64,000 nt of DNA from Streptomyces ochraceiscleroticus (lineage in GTDB: Bacteria; Actinomycetota; Actinomycetes; Streptomycetales; Streptomycetaceae), in NCBI RefSeq assembly GCF_000720485.1, contig NZ_JOAX01000011.1, forward strand, positions 1-64,000. The letters run 5' to 3'. How positions within the stretch are numbered: the first letter of the stretch is position 1; every line of letters starts with the position of its first letter. The translations under genes and the position numbers were made by a program. Shown here piece after piece: positions 26,801-34,890 of this stretch. The notes below the pieces were generated by a model. The model saw only the letters and a program-made list of their open reading frames with translations. It searched no databases and had not been told where the DNA came from.

Positions 26801-27008
26801 CGACGGCGGCTTCATCTCCCAGCCGCTGGCGGTCGTCGTGATCGGCGGCCTGATCACCTCCACGCTGCTGACCCTGCTGCTCGTACCGACGCTGTACGCG
26901 ATGATCGAGCTGCGGAGGGAACGGCGGGCCGCGAAGAAGGCGGCCAAGCGGGCCGACGGCCCGAAGGTCACCGACGAGGACCGCTCGCCGGAACCGGCCA
27001 GCGTTTGA
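23844..27008 (+). CDS. RND family efflux permease (AcrB/HAE1-like)
   Basis: A protein of 1054 aa, the normal RND length, with two halves each carrying one plus five membrane helices and a large extracellular loop. The first helix (LIALMSIVAIVFGAIAIPQL), the PYQGASPDVVEKQV porter motif, and the duplicated helix 2-6 clusters at about 350-490 and 870-1030 are clear; the helix-4 segment reads GRVVDDSIVVLENI. It should be a proton-driven exporter of hydrophobic compounds. No membrane-fusion or outer-membrane partner lies nearby, as expected for a monoderm. The ATG at 23844 is downstream of an AGAGAGA tract. Confidence 0.93.
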   Translation: MFRLSRLSLAQRGLIALMSIVAIVFGAIAIPQLKQQLLPSIDMPMVSVVAPYQGASPDVVEKQVVEPLEDGIQAVDGITGVTSTASEGSAVVMAEFDYGNDTKSLVADVQQAVNRARAKLPEDVDPQVVAGGTDDLPTTVLAVSSAGQDQQALADRLDRSVVPSLKDIEGVGQVTVSGVRGRVVAVTPDDAKLAKAGLTPAALGQALEAGGASVPAGSFSEDGKSRTVQVGSGYTSLQQIKDLTVSPAAAGAAAGKAGAGAPVRIGDIATVKQESATPTSLTRTNGKPSLAVQITMDQDGSAVAISDAVKDKLPQIRADLGKDADVTVVSDQGPQVSKSIESLTTEGLLGLVMAVIVILVFLLSLRSTLVTAVSIPLSVVITLIVLWTRDLSLNMLTLGALTIAIGRVVDDSIVVLENIKRHLGYGEERKHAILTGVREVSGAITSSTLTTVAVFLPIGVVGGMVGALFGDFSITVTVALLASLLVSLTVVPVLSYWFLRAPKDAEGGDPEALRKAAEEKESRSALQRLYVPVLRFATRRRITSLVIAVVILIGTFGMAPLLKTNFFDQGDQDTLSLQQELAPGTSLTAADKQAKRVEKVLANTDGVRDYQVTVGSSGMMAAFGGGSSANQASYQVKLASADDSDRVVEDIRDGLAKLGPAIGDTTVSAGQAFGNQDLSVVVKAADGDVLKDAAEQVRKKVAGLDYVTDVTSDLAESVPRISVTANSKAAAAGYSQATLGQAVAQAVRGTTSGTALLDDAERDVVVKSAHPATTEAELKKLALPGPSGVVRLGDIAEVKTVPGPVQMTRIDGARSATVTAKPTGDNTGAVTAQLQSELKDLDLPKGATAEIGGVSADQDEAFSSLGLAMLAAIAIVFMLLVATFRSLIQPLILLVSIPFAATGAIGLLVATGTPMGVPAMIGMLMLIGIVVTNAIVLIDLINQYRAQGYGVVEAVIEGGRHRLRPILMTALATIMALLPMALSVTGDGGFISQPLAVVVIGGLITSTLLTLLLVPTLYAMIELRRERRAAKKAAKRADGPKVTDEDRSPEPASV

Positions 27009-27016
27009 TCAACGCG

Positions 27017-27054
27017 CCGGGGCGCCCCCTCCGCTCAGGAGTGGGGCGCCCCGG
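27017..27054. terminator. Hairpin after the RND permease gene
   Basis: CCGGGGCGCCCC (27017-27028) pairs with GGGGCGCCCCGG (27043-27054), 8 bp after the stop codon, between convergent genes. Confidence 0.75.
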
Positions 27055-27078
27055 TGTATCGCGGCTTGGCGGCCGCTC

Positions 27079-27119
27079 GTCCTCAATCTCCCCCAGCTAC
27101 CGCTGGGAGGTGCCCCCAG
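27079..27119. repeat. Dispersed 41-nt intergenic element, copy 1
   Basis: Identical over 41 nt to positions 46541-46581 and in the same orientation. On the minus strand it folds as CTCCCAGC-GGTA-GCTGGGGGAG with a 2-nt bulge. It ends 9 bp from the nadA stop codon, so it may also act as nadA's terminator. From memory, closely related elements recur between genes in many Streptomyces genomes. Confidence 0.85.
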
Positions 27120-27128
27120 ACGGGCTTG

Positions 27129-28316
27129 TTATGGCAGGGCGAGCATTCGTTCGAGCGCCAGCTTCGCGAAGTCTTCCGTCTCCTTGTCGACCTCGATCCG
27201 GTTGACGACCTTGCCGTCCGCCAGGGACTCCAGGGCCCAGACCAGGTGCGGGAGGTCGATGCGGTTCATCGTCGAGCAGAAGCAGACCGTCTTGTCGAGG
27301 AAGACGATCTCCTTGCCCTCCGGAGCGAAACGGTTCGCCAGGCGGCGGACCAGGTTCAGCTCCGTACCGATCGCCCACTTCGACCCGGCCGGCGCCGCCT
27401 CCAGGGCCTTGATGATGTACTCCGTCGAGCCGACGTAGTCCGCGGCCGCCACGACCTCGTGCTTGCACTCCGGGTGCACCAGCACGTTCACGCCCGGTAT
27501 CCGCGCCCGTACGTCCTCGACCGACTCCAGCGAGAAGCGGCCGTGCACCGAGCAGTGGCCGCGCCACAGGATCATCTTCGCCGCGCGGAGCTGTTCGACG
27601 GTGAGCCCGCCGTTCGGCTTGTGCGGGTTGTAGACGACGCAGTCGTCCAGCGACATGCCCATGTCGCGCACCGCGGTGTTGCGGCCCAGGTGCTGGTCGG
27701 GAAGGAACAGCACCTTCTCGCCCTGCTCGAACGCCCAGTCCAGCGCCCGCTTCGCGTTGGACGACGTACAGATCGTGCCACCGTGCTTGCCGGTGAACGC
27801 CTTGATGTCCGCGGAGGAGTTCATGTACGAGACGGGCACGACCTGCTCGGCGATGCCCGCCTCGGTCAGCACGTCCCAGCACTCGGCGACCTGCTCGGCG
27901 CTGGCCATGTCGGCCATCGAGCAGCCGGCCGCCAGGTCCGGGAGGACGACCTTCTGGTCGTCGCCCGTGAGGATGTCCGCGGACTCGGCCATGAAGTGCA
28001 CGCCGCAGAAGACGATGTACTCGGCGTCCGGGCGGGCCGCGGCGTCGCGCGCGAGCTTGAAGGAGTCGCCGGTGACATCGGCGAACTCAATGACCTCGTC
28101 GCGCTGGTAGTGGTGCCCCAGGACGAAGACCTTGTCCCCGAGCTTCGCCTTCGCGGCGCGGGCGCGCTCGACGAGGTCGGGGTCGGAGGGAGCGGGCAGG
28201 TCGCCGGGGCACTCGACGCCGCGCTCGCTCTTCGGGTCGGCCTCCCGGCCGAGGAGCAGCAGCGCGAGCGGCGTGGGCTGCACGTCGAGGTCCTGACGGG
28301 GCTGGGCGGTGGTCAC
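27129..28316 (-). CDS. nadA: Quinolinate synthase
   Basis: A protein of 395 aa of the 4Fe-4S NadA family, condensing iminoaspartate with dihydroxyacetone phosphate in de novo NAD synthesis. Cluster cysteines are seen at Cys104 (FCGVHFMAES), in HPECKHEVV and in VCFCSTMNRI. GHHYQRDEV and GCSMADMA are further hallmarks. GTG at 28316 was chosen over GTG at 28325 because GAGAGG then sits 9 nt upstream. No nadB or nadC is adjacent in this window. A 7-bp inverted repeat upstream may be a control site. Confidence 0.94.
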   Translation of the reverse strand: MTTAQPRQDLDVQPTPLALLLLGREADPKSERGVECPGDLPAPSDPDLVERARAAKAKLGDKVFVLGHHYQRDEVIEFADVTGDSFKLARDAAARPDAEYIVFCGVHFMAESADILTGDDQKVVLPDLAAGCSMADMASAEQVAECWDVLTEAGIAEQVVPVSYMNSSADIKAFTGKHGGTICTSSNAKRALDWAFEQGEKVLFLPDQHLGRNTAVRDMGMSLDDCVVYNPHKPNGGLTVEQLRAAKMILWRGHCSVHGRFSLESVEDVRARIPGVNVLVHPECKHEVVAAADYVGSTEYIIKALEAAPAGSKWAIGTELNLVRRLANRFAPEGKEIVFLDKTVCFCSTMNRIDLPHLVWALESLADGKVVNRIEVDKETEDFAKLALERMLALP

Positions 28317-28351
28317 GACACGCACCCTCTCTTCGTTGTTACGGAGAACCT

Positions 28352-28370
28352 TTTCGACTTTTCGTCGAAA
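28352..28370. promoter_or_regulatory. Inverted repeat upstream of nadA
   Basis: TTTCGAC and GTCGAAA form perfect 7-nt arms around a 5-nt centre (TTTTC), 36-54 bp before the nadA start. The region is unusually AT-rich for this DNA, so it may be a promoter-overlapping operator. The regulator is unknown. Confidence 0.4.
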
Positions 28371-28602
28371 TGACGTTATCTATCATAGCCGCTTCACGTC
28401 AGTTTGACGATGGGCATTGTGTCGATGTGACGCATTACCCGGCCGGCCGTATGCCGTCAGCCGCTGACCTTCCGGATGGGGTGTGCGAGCATGAGGAGGG
28501 GCGGAGAATTCCGCCAGAACTTCGAGCCCGCCCGGAATGAATCCGGGGCCCCGTCGGTTACTGCCGAGGGCAAGGGGTCCGTACAACCCGGGAGAGATGT
28601 AG

Positions 28603-28956
28603 ATGAGCGTTCAGGACGAGACCACCGTCAGCGACGGCATCATCCTGTCCGACGCGGCCGCGTCGAAGGTGAAGAGCCTGCTGGAGCAGGAGGGCCGCGA
28701 GGACCTCGCGCTGCGCGTGGCTGTCCAGCCCGGTGGCTGCTCCGGCCTGCGCTACCAGCTCTTCTTCGACGAGCGCTCGCTCGACGGCGACGTCGTGAAG
28801 GACTTCGACGGCGTGAAGGTCGTGACCGACCGGATGAGCGCCCCGTACCTGGGTGGCGCCTCCATCGACTTCGTCGACACCATCGAGAAGCAGGGCTTCA
28901 CGATCGACAACCCCAACGCCACCGGCTCCTGCGCCTGCGGCGACTCCTTCAGCTGA
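28603..28956 (+). CDS. erpA: A-type iron-sulfur cluster carrier/insertion protein
   Basis: A protein of 117 aa of the HesB/IscA/ErpA family that hands Fe-S clusters to apoproteins. The three conserved cysteines are Cys46 (PGGCSGLRY) and Cys110/Cys112 (GSCACGDSF). The ATG at 28603 follows GGGAGAGA. It is divergent from nadA, a 4Fe-4S enzyme, which makes functional linkage plausible. A strong hairpin ends the transcript. Confidence 0.93.
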   Translation: MSVQDETTVSDGIILSDAAASKVKSLLEQEGREDLALRVAVQPGGCSGLRYQLFFDERSLDGDVVKDFDGVKVVTDRMSAPYLGGASIDFVDTIEKQGFTIDNPNATGSCACGDSFS

Positions 28957-28985
28957 GCCGACGGGCTCCGGCACACGGAGACACA

Positions 28986-29025
28986 GACGAAGGCGGCGTT
29001 CCCCTCGGGGAACGCCGCCTTCGTC
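28986..29025. terminator. Strong bidirectional terminator after erpA
   Basis: A 19-bp perfect stem with a 2-nt loop centred at 29005-29006, between convergent genes and 29 bp after the erpA stop. Confidence 0.85.
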
Positions 29026-29058
29026 ATTGACCGCCCTACCGGCGGCTCCGGCCCGCCG

Positions 29059-30666
29059 TCACTTCTGCGTCTGCGGCACCGTTTCGCCACTGGAGGCGTC
29101 GATGACCTCCCGCCCGTCCAGCGGGGAATCCAGCGTCACCGTCTTGGTGAACTGCTTGGCGACCTTGACGCAGACCCCGCCCGGCTTCTTGTCCTTGCCG
29201 GTGACCTGCGCGGTCACGGCCGTACCCGACTGGTCGGCGCTCGCCGAGTAGTCGCTGCACACCCCGCCCCAGAAGTGCAGCGTCAGCTTCTTGCCGCCGT
29301 CCGCCACCGAGTACGACTCCAGGCCCATCGCGCCCTTCTTGCCCTCCTTGCCGCCCTGCGGCGGATGCGCGGGCCGCTGCGTCGCGGCGTCCCCGGCGTT
29401 CCGGTCCACCACGAACTTCGGGTCGACGGCCGGGTGCGCGACCGTGGTGCGGGCGTCCTTGCCGCTGGTCGAACCGGGCTGCCGCACCTCGTACATCCAG
29501 GACGGCACCAGCGCCTGGCTGCCGTTCACGAACTGCACCGACAGGCCGAACCGGGCGCCGGTCACCTCGGCGGGCGCGGGCTTCCCGGGCGCCGGCTCGC
29601 ACGGCGCGACATCCTTCCCGTCCGCCTTGCCGCCGCCCTTCCCGTCCTTGTCCGGCAGCGGCGTGGCGCACTCGGCGTCCTTGCCCTTGCCCTCGGCCGA
29701 GCCGGAGCCGGCCGCCCCGCCGTTGAGGTGCGCGAGCGTCTTCTCCGCGCTCAGTACGGGATACGTGTCGCCCTTGAGCGGCCGCGCGAGCTGGCCGCTG
29801 CCGCCGACCACCTGGCCGTCCGCGCCGACCTGCAGGTCGCTCTGCCAGCCGTACGTCGGCAGGCCGCCGATCACCGGGTTCGCCGAGACGATGCGCACCG
29901 CGCCGGACAGCCCGCCGGCGTTCAGCTTCGCGTCCTGCTGCCCCAGTGCCGCGAGCACCGGCTTGACCGCCTGCTTCGCCTTCTCCTGGGACACGGCGCC
30001 CTTGCCGCTGCCGTCGTCCTCGGTCGTGGCCTCCCGGCCGCGGTACGAGGGGCAGCCGGGCCCGTCGGAGGAGTGCCCGGTCTGCTCGTCCGCCGCCTTG
30101 CCCTTGGGCGTCGCGGGCAGCGCGCAGTTCACCCCGCCCGGCGTGCCGTACTGCGCGAACGTCCACGAGCCGGTGCCGGCCTTGGCCACCTGCAGCACGG
30201 GCCCGCGGGAGTCCTTGTCCTGGCCGCCGACCTTCCACGTACCGCCCTCGGAGCGGACCTGGCCCGCCACGTCCAGCGCCTTGGCCAGCCGCGCCACCGC
30301 GTCCTTGCCGATGGGGCCCTGGGGGCGGTACACGGGCGCGTCGGCCGGGCCGTCCGGCAGCCCGGCGACCGCGCGGTATCCGGCGCCCTGCGGATTCGGC
30401 TCGCCCGGCGCGATGCCGTCGCGGGACTGGGACTGGCCGTATCCCTCCAGTGCCAGCGGCGGCGGGTCGGCCGCCGCGCCCGCGCCGCCTTCGCCGTCCT
30501 GGCCGGACGCGCCGGATGCCCAGTACGCCGCGCCGCCGCCGGCCAGCAGCACGGCCGCGGCCATCGAGGCGACCACCAGCGGCCTGCGCCCGCGCCGTCC
30601 CGGGGCGGTGGGGTTCTCGGTGGGGTTCCCGCCGCCGGTGGCAGGGGGAGTGTCCTCGGTGCTCAC
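29059..30666 (-). CDS. Membrane-anchored extracytoplasmic protein of unknown function
   Basis: A protein of 535 aa. A basic stretch [10 protein letters not shown] leads into one membrane helix (about residues 29-50), then a long Gly/Ala/Lys-rich extracellular part with repeated beta-type segments (TGSWTFAQYGTPGGVNCALP, GGLPTYGWQSDLQVGADGQV). A few cysteines may form disulfides (VNCALP, GCPSY, ECATP, APCEPAP, GGVCSDY, GVCVKV). I recognise no enzyme motif. GTG at 30666 follows AAGGAGC. It is convergent with erpA and isolated by spacing, so the context gives no functional hint. Confidence 0.8.
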   Translation of the reverse strand: MSTEDTPPATGGGNPTENPTAPGRRGRRPLVVASMAAAVLLAGGGAAYWASGASGQDGEGGAGAAADPPPLALEGYGQSQSRDGIAPGEPNPQGAGYRAVAGLPDGPADAPVYRPQGPIGKDAVARLAKALDVAGQVRSEGGTWKVGGQDKDSRGPVLQVAKAGTGSWTFAQYGTPGGVNCALPATPKGKAADEQTGHSSDGPGCPSYRGREATTEDDGSGKGAVSQEKAKQAVKPVLAALGQQDAKLNAGGLSGAVRIVSANPVIGGLPTYGWQSDLQVGADGQVVGGSGQLARPLKGDTYPVLSAEKTLAHLNGGAAGSGSAEGKGKDAECATPLPDKDGKGGGKADGKDVAPCEPAPGKPAPAEVTGARFGLSVQFVNGSQALVPSWMYEVRQPGSTSGKDARTTVAHPAVDPKFVVDRNAGDAATQRPAHPPQGGKEGKKGAMGLESYSVADGGKKLTLHFWGGVCSDYSASADQSGTAVTAQVTGKDKKPGGVCVKVAKQFTKTVTLDSPLDGREVIDASSGETVPQTQK

Positions 30667-30801
30667 CGCATCGCTCCTTCGGCTCCGCTGAACAACTGAT
30701 GCGCCATCCTCCGTGAGGGGGACGCCGATTGGACGGAGCCGGGCCGCGGGCGGTTCCGCCCGCGGCCCGTGGAAGAGCGGTGGAGGTATGGATCGCCGTA
30801 C

Positions 30802-31035
30802 TCAGTCGCCGTACTCGGACATCCCTTCCAGCAGTTTCGCAGAGGCGGCGGGGACCGTGATCCCGCGCAGCTCGGCGGCCGGACGGCGCGGACCGGCCGA
30901 CAGGCCGTCCGGCTTCCAGTGCGGCGCCATGCGGGCGCAGTCGCCGCGCAGTTGCTCCATCGAGTCGTGCTCCCCGCCGTCCGGGCGACGGCCGGCGGGG
31001 TGAGCTGCTGTGACGGGCTTCACATGCTGGGTCAT
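30802..31035 (-). CDS. Small hypothetical protein
   Basis: A protein of 77 aa, MTQHVKPVTAAHPAGRRPDG and onward, with a central MEQLRGDCARMAPHWKPDGL and C-terminal KLLEGMSEYGD. It has no signal peptide, membrane span or known motif. The ATG at 31035 has no strong ribosome binding site. It fills the space between the anchored protein gene and the divergent PfkB gene, and composition is compatible with coding; still, it could be spurious. Confidence 0.5.
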   Translation of the reverse strand: MTQHVKPVTAAHPAGRRPDGGEHDSMEQLRGDCARMAPHWKPDGLSAGPRRPAAELRGITVPAASAKLLEGMSEYGD

Positions 31036-31176
31036 ATGCGCACCGTACGCACCCCAGGCCCCGGGGAAGAAGCCCTACTATCGGGTAGTTTCGCCAGGTC
31101 GGAGCGGGAGTCCCGAACGGGTAGCGTTGGGTCACGTCCGTCACCGCCCCACGCCTCCCCGCAGGAGCGAATCGCC

Positions 31177-32151
31177 GTGCGTATCGCAGTCACCGGCTCC
31201 ATCGCCACCGACCATCTGATGACCTTCCCCGGACGCTTCGCCGACCAGCTGGTCGCCGACCAGCTCCACACGGTCTCCCTCTCCTTCCTCGTCGACCAGC
31301 TCGACGTGCGGCGCGGCGGCGTCGCCGCGAACATCTGCTTCGGCATGGGCCAGCTCGGCACGGAGCCGATCCTGGTCGGCGCCGCCGGCAACGACTTCGG
31401 CGAGTACCGCGCCTGGCTGGACCGGCACGGCGTGGACACCGCGTCCGTACGGATCTCCGAGGTGCTGCACACCGCCCGCTTCGTGTGCACCACCGACGCC
31501 GACCACAACCAGATCGGCTCCTTCTACACCGGCGCCATGAGCGAGGCCCGCCTCATCGAGCTGCAGCATGTCGCCGAGCGCGTGGGTGGCCTGGACCTGG
31601 TCCTGATCGGCGCCGACGACCCCGAGGCGATGATCCGGCACACCGAGGAGTGCCGCTCGCGCTCCATCCCCTTCGCCGCCGACTTCTCGCAGCAGATCGC
31701 CCGCATGGACGGCGACGACATCCGCACCCTCATGGACGGCGCGGCCTACCTCTTCTCCAACGAGTACGAGAAGGGCCTCATCGAGTCCAAGACCGGCTGG
31801 ACCGCCGAGGAGATCCTCGGCAAGGTCGGCACCCGCGTCACCACCCTCGGGGCCAGCGGCGTCCGCATCGAGCGCGAGGGCGAGCCCAGCATCGAGGTCG
31901 GCGTGCCCGAGGAGAACGCCAAGGCCGACCCGACCGGCGTCGGCGACGCCTTCCGCGCCGGCTTCCTCTCCGGCCTCGCCTGGGGCGTGTCCCTGGAACG
32001 CGCCGCGCAGGTCGGCTGCATGCTGGCCACCCTCGTCATCGAGACGGTCGGCACGCAGGAGTACGAGCTGCGCCGCAGCCACTTCCTGGACCGCTTCACC
32101 AAGGCGTACGGCCACGAGGCCGCCGCCGAGATCCAGCAGTACCTGAACTGA
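31177..32151 (+). CDS. PfkB family carbohydrate/nucleoside kinase
   Basis: A protein of 324 aa. The ribokinase-type N-terminus (VRIAVTGSIATDHLMTFPGR), RRGGVAANICFGMGQLGTEP substrate region, and the PfkB anion-hole signature ADPTGVGDAFRAGF with catalytic Asp257 are all present. Closest in style to actinobacterial adenosine-kinase-like members, but the sugar substrate is not certain. GTG at 31177 follows GCAGGAGC. It converges on the desulfurase-TusA gene with only 9 bp between stops. Confidence 0.9.
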   Translation: MRIAVTGSIATDHLMTFPGRFADQLVADQLHTVSLSFLVDQLDVRRGGVAANICFGMGQLGTEPILVGAAGNDFGEYRAWLDRHGVDTASVRISEVLHTARFVCTTDADHNQIGSFYTGAMSEARLIELQHVAERVGGLDLVLIGADDPEAMIRHTEECRSRSIPFAADFSQQIARMDGDDIRTLMDGAAYLFSNEYEKGLIESKTGWTAEEILGKVGTRVTTLGASGVRIEREGEPSIEVGVPEENAKADPTGVGDAFRAGFLSGLAWGVSLERAAQVGCMLATLVIETVGTQEYELRRSHFLDRFTKAYGHEAAAEIQQYLN

Positions 32152-32160
32152 CCGCTCCGC

Positions 32161-33555
32161 TCAGGCGCGGCGCCGCACCACGTAGGCGGCGCCGCGCTCC
32201 GGGGGTTCCGGCGCTTCTCCCAGGTACTCCTGGCCCTGCGTCCAGCACCACGCCGGGATGTCCAGCGCCGCCACCTCGTCGTCGGACAGCACCGTCACCG
32301 TGCCGCCGACCGGGACCTCCGTGATCGCCTTCGCCAGCTCGATCACCGGAACCGGGCAGCGGGCGCCGAGCGCGTCCACGACGAGCTCGCCGGACGTGCC
32401 CTCGGGCGCGTGCGCGGGCCGCTCCGTGGGCGCGCCCAGCTGTTCCCGTACCGCGGCGACCGCGCCCGGGAGCACCTCCAGGAAGCGCTCCACGTCGGCG
32501 TCGGAGGTCCCGGCCGGCAGCGACACCCGGACGTTGCCCTCCGAGAGCACGCCCATCGCCTTCAGGACGTGGCTGGGGGTGAGCGTGCTGGAGGTGCACG
32601 AGGAACCGGAGGAGACGGAGAACCCCGCCCGGTCCAGGGCGTGCAGCAGCGTCTCCCCGTCGACATAGAGACACGAGAAGGTCACCAGGTGCGGCAGCCG
32701 CCGCTCCGGGTCGCCGACCACCGCCACGTCCGGCACCAGCTCCGGGACCCGGGCGCGGATCCGGTCCACCAGGGCGCGCAGCCGGGCAGCCTCGGCCACC
32801 GCCTCGGCCCGTACCGCGCGCAGCGACGCGACCGCTGCCACGACGGCCGGGATGTTCTCGAAGCCGGGGGCGCGCCCCGACTCGCGCTCGTCGGCCGGTC
32901 CCTGGTGCGCGAAGCGGGTGCCCTTGCGCACCGCCAGCAGCCCCACCCCGGCCGGGCCGCCCCACTTGTGCGCGCTGCCCGCCAGCAGCGACCAGGGGCC
33001 CGCCACCGGCCCCCAGGCGAGCGACTGGGCGGCGTCCACCAGCAGCGGCACGCCCGCCTCGCGGCACGCCTCCGCCGCCTCGGCCACCGGCTGTTCGGTG
33101 CCCACCTCGTGGTTGGCGGACTGCAGGGCGGCCAGCGCGGTGTCCGGGGTGAGCGCGGCGGCAAACTCGGCCGGGTCGACCCGGCCCGTACGGTCGCAGC
33201 CCACCACGGCCACGCTGCCGCCCGCGGCTTCGTGCGTCTCCGCCGCGTGCAGGACGGCGGAGTGCTCGACGGCGGAGTGGACCAGCCGGGCACCGACACG
33301 CCGCCGGCCGGCCAGCGCGCCCGCCACGCCCGTGTGCACCGCGCGGGTGCCCGACGGGGTGAAGACCAGCTCGTCGGGGCGGCAGCCGACCGCCTCCGCC
33401 GCGGCCTCGCGCGCGGCGTCCAGCAGCAGCCGGGCGCGCCGCCCCTCCCGGTACAGCCGGGCCGGATCGGCCCAGCCCTCGTCGAGCGCGGCGTGCAGCG
33501 CCTCGCGGGCGACGGGGTGGAGGGGAGCGGAGGACGCGGCATCGAAGTAGGGCAC
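32161..33555 (-). CDS. Cysteine desulfurase fused to a TusA-type sulfurtransferase domain
   Basis: A protein of 464 aa. Residues 1-370 are a class V PLP desulfurase: Lys197 (GSAHKWGG) for PLP, HSAVEHSAVL, DAAQSLAW and the persulfide Cys320 in SSGSSCTSS. Residues about 388-464 form a TusA domain with the acceptor Cys400 in GARCPVPVIELAKAI. The fusion would pass cysteine sulfur from Cys320 to Cys400 in one chain and deliver it onward to tRNA thiolation, cofactor or Fe-S assembly; the recipient is not visible. GTG at 33555 has a poor ribosome binding site. It is divergent from ctaC. Confidence 0.92.
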   Translation of the reverse strand: MPYFDAASSAPLHPVAREALHAALDEGWADPARLYREGRRARLLLDAAREAAAEAVGCRPDELVFTPSGTRAVHTGVAGALAGRRRVGARLVHSAVEHSAVLHAAETHEAAGGSVAVVGCDRTGRVDPAEFAAALTPDTALAALQSANHEVGTEQPVAEAAEACREAGVPLLVDAAQSLAWGPVAGPWSLLAGSAHKWGGPAGVGLLAVRKGTRFAHQGPADERESGRAPGFENIPAVVAAVASLRAVRAEAVAEAARLRALVDRIRARVPELVPDVAVVGDPERRLPHLVTFSCLYVDGETLLHALDRAGFSVSSGSSCTSSTLTPSHVLKAMGVLSEGNVRVSLPAGTSDADVERFLEVLPGAVAAVREQLGAPTERPAHAPEGTSGELVVDALGARCPVPVIELAKAITEVPVGGTVTVLSDDEVAALDIPAWCWTQGQEYLGEAPEPPERGAAYVVRRRA

Positions 33556-33587
33556 GGACGAAACGCTAACGCGTGCGGTCCTGCGCG

Positions 33588-33704
33588 CCGGGCGCGGCGT
33601 CGGGCCCCCGGGAAGGAATGACCGGGCGCGGTATCGGTCACCGGGAAGGGCGGGTAAGACGCCGGAACGAAGCGGCCGGGCGCGGCGTCAGATGCCGGGA
33701 GGAA
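33588..33704. repeat. Three imperfect 29-nt direct repeats upstream of ctaC
   Basis: Copies at 33588-33617, 33622-33650 and 33676-33704 share CCGGGCGCGG, a variable TC segment, and CCGGGA(A/G)GG. They lie in the 372-bp divergent gap between the desulfurase-TusA gene and ctaC. The gap also contains a CCCCTTCGGGG hairpin (33751-33761) and an 8-bp inverted repeat (33816-33844). No gene is seen in it. Confidence 0.5.
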
Positions 33705-33815
33705 GCGGGGAATCCGGAGGCCGCGGGCGCCCAGTGGGAGCGGATGGCCACCCCTTCGGGGGGCAACGCGCCGCGTTGGGCACCCTCCCCGCGCGACGCC
33801 AAATAGCGTCCAGTA

Positions 33816-33844
33816 GGGTTTGGTCCGCATAAACATCCAAACCC
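33816..33844. promoter_or_regulatory. Inverted repeat upstream of ctaC
   Basis: GGGTTTGG (33816-33823) and CCAAACCC (33837-33844) are perfect 8-nt arms around an AT-rich 13-nt spacer, 84-112 bp before ctaC. It may be an operator or leader hairpin. Confidence 0.4.
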
Positions 33845-33927
33845 CTGCCCGTGACGGGCCGGCGACCGACCAGCTGAGACGGCCGCAGCCGGTGAGATCG
33901 CGGGCGAGACTCTCGGGAAGGCGCTAC

Positions 33928-34890
33928 GTGAGTCCCAACGGCTCCGACCGCTCGTCGCGGCGCCCGATGCGGCGGAAGCTGCCGCAGGTGCTGGCTGCGG
34001 GCCTGGTCCTGGCGACCGCGACCGGTTGCACATACAAGGACTTCCCCCGCCTCGGTTTTCCAACGCCGGTCACGGATGAGGCGCCGCGGATCCTCTCCCT
34101 TTGGCAGGGCTCCTGGGCCGCCGCCCTCGCAACGGGCGTGCTGGTGTGGGGCCTGATCATCTGGAGCTGGATCTTCCACCGCCGCAGCCGGACCAAGGTG
34201 GAGGTCCCCGCACAGACCCGGTACAACATGCCGATCGAGGCGTTGTACACCATCGTCCCGTTCATCATCATCGCGGTGCTGTTCTACTTCACCGCGCGCG
34301 ATGAGAACGAACTTCTCAAGACTTCCAAGAAGCCGGACCACGTCGTGAACGTGGTGGGCTTCCAGTGGAGCTGGGCGTTCAACTACATGGAGGACGTCGA
34401 CGGCGACAAGTCGAACTCGGCGGTCAACTCCAAGGAGCTCTCCGCCATCCCGGACAAGTGGAAGAAGTCGGCTCCCGCGGGTGCCGAGGGCGTCTACGAC
34501 CAGGGCACGCCGGGCGAGCGGAACCCGCAGAACGGCAACCCCGGCCCCACGCTGTGGCTGCCCAAGGGCGAGACCGTCCAGTTCATCCTGACCTCGCGTG
34601 ATGTCATCCACTCCTTCTGGGTGGTGCCGTTCCTGATGAAGCAGGACGTCATCCCGGGTCACACCAATGTCTTCGAGGTGACTCCGAACAAGGAGGGCAC
34701 CTTCATGGGCAAGTGCGCCGAGCTCTGCGGCGTCGACCACTCCCGGATGCTCTTCAACGTCAAGGTCGTGTCTCCTGAGCGGTATCAGGAGCACCTGAAG
34801 GACCTGGCGAAGAAGGGCCAGAACGGTTACCTGCCGGCCGGTATCGAGCAGACCGACCACGCCAGGAACGCGGAGACCAAGAACAAGTGA
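33928..34890 (+). CDS. ctaC: Cytochrome c oxidase subunit II
   Basis: A protein of 320 aa. A lipoprotein signal (LVLATATGC, Cys34), two membrane helices (about 64-84 and 104-122) and an extracellular cupredoxin domain are visible. The CuA site is complete: His228, Cys263, Glu265, Cys267, His271 and Met274 ([12 protein letters not shown]). It accepts electrons from the QcrC cytochrome c domain. GTG at 33928 follows GGGAAGG; an in-frame upstream extension looks non-coding. It overlaps ctaD by 4 bp, in a ctaCDF operon. Confidence 0.96.
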   Translation: MSPNGSDRSSRRPMRRKLPQVLAAGLVLATATGCTYKDFPRLGFPTPVTDEAPRILSLWQGSWAAALATGVLVWGLIIWSWIFHRRSRTKVEVPAQTRYNMPIEALYTIVPFIIIAVLFYFTARDENELLKTSKKPDHVVNVVGFQWSWAFNYMEDVDGDKSNSAVNSKELSAIPDKWKKSAPAGAEGVYDQGTPGERNPQNGNPGPTLWLPKGETVQFILTSRDVIHSFWVVPFLMKQDVIPGHTNVFEVTPNKEGTFMGKCAELCGVDHSRMLFNVKVVSPERYQEHLKDLAKKGQNGYLPAGIEQTDHARNAETKNK

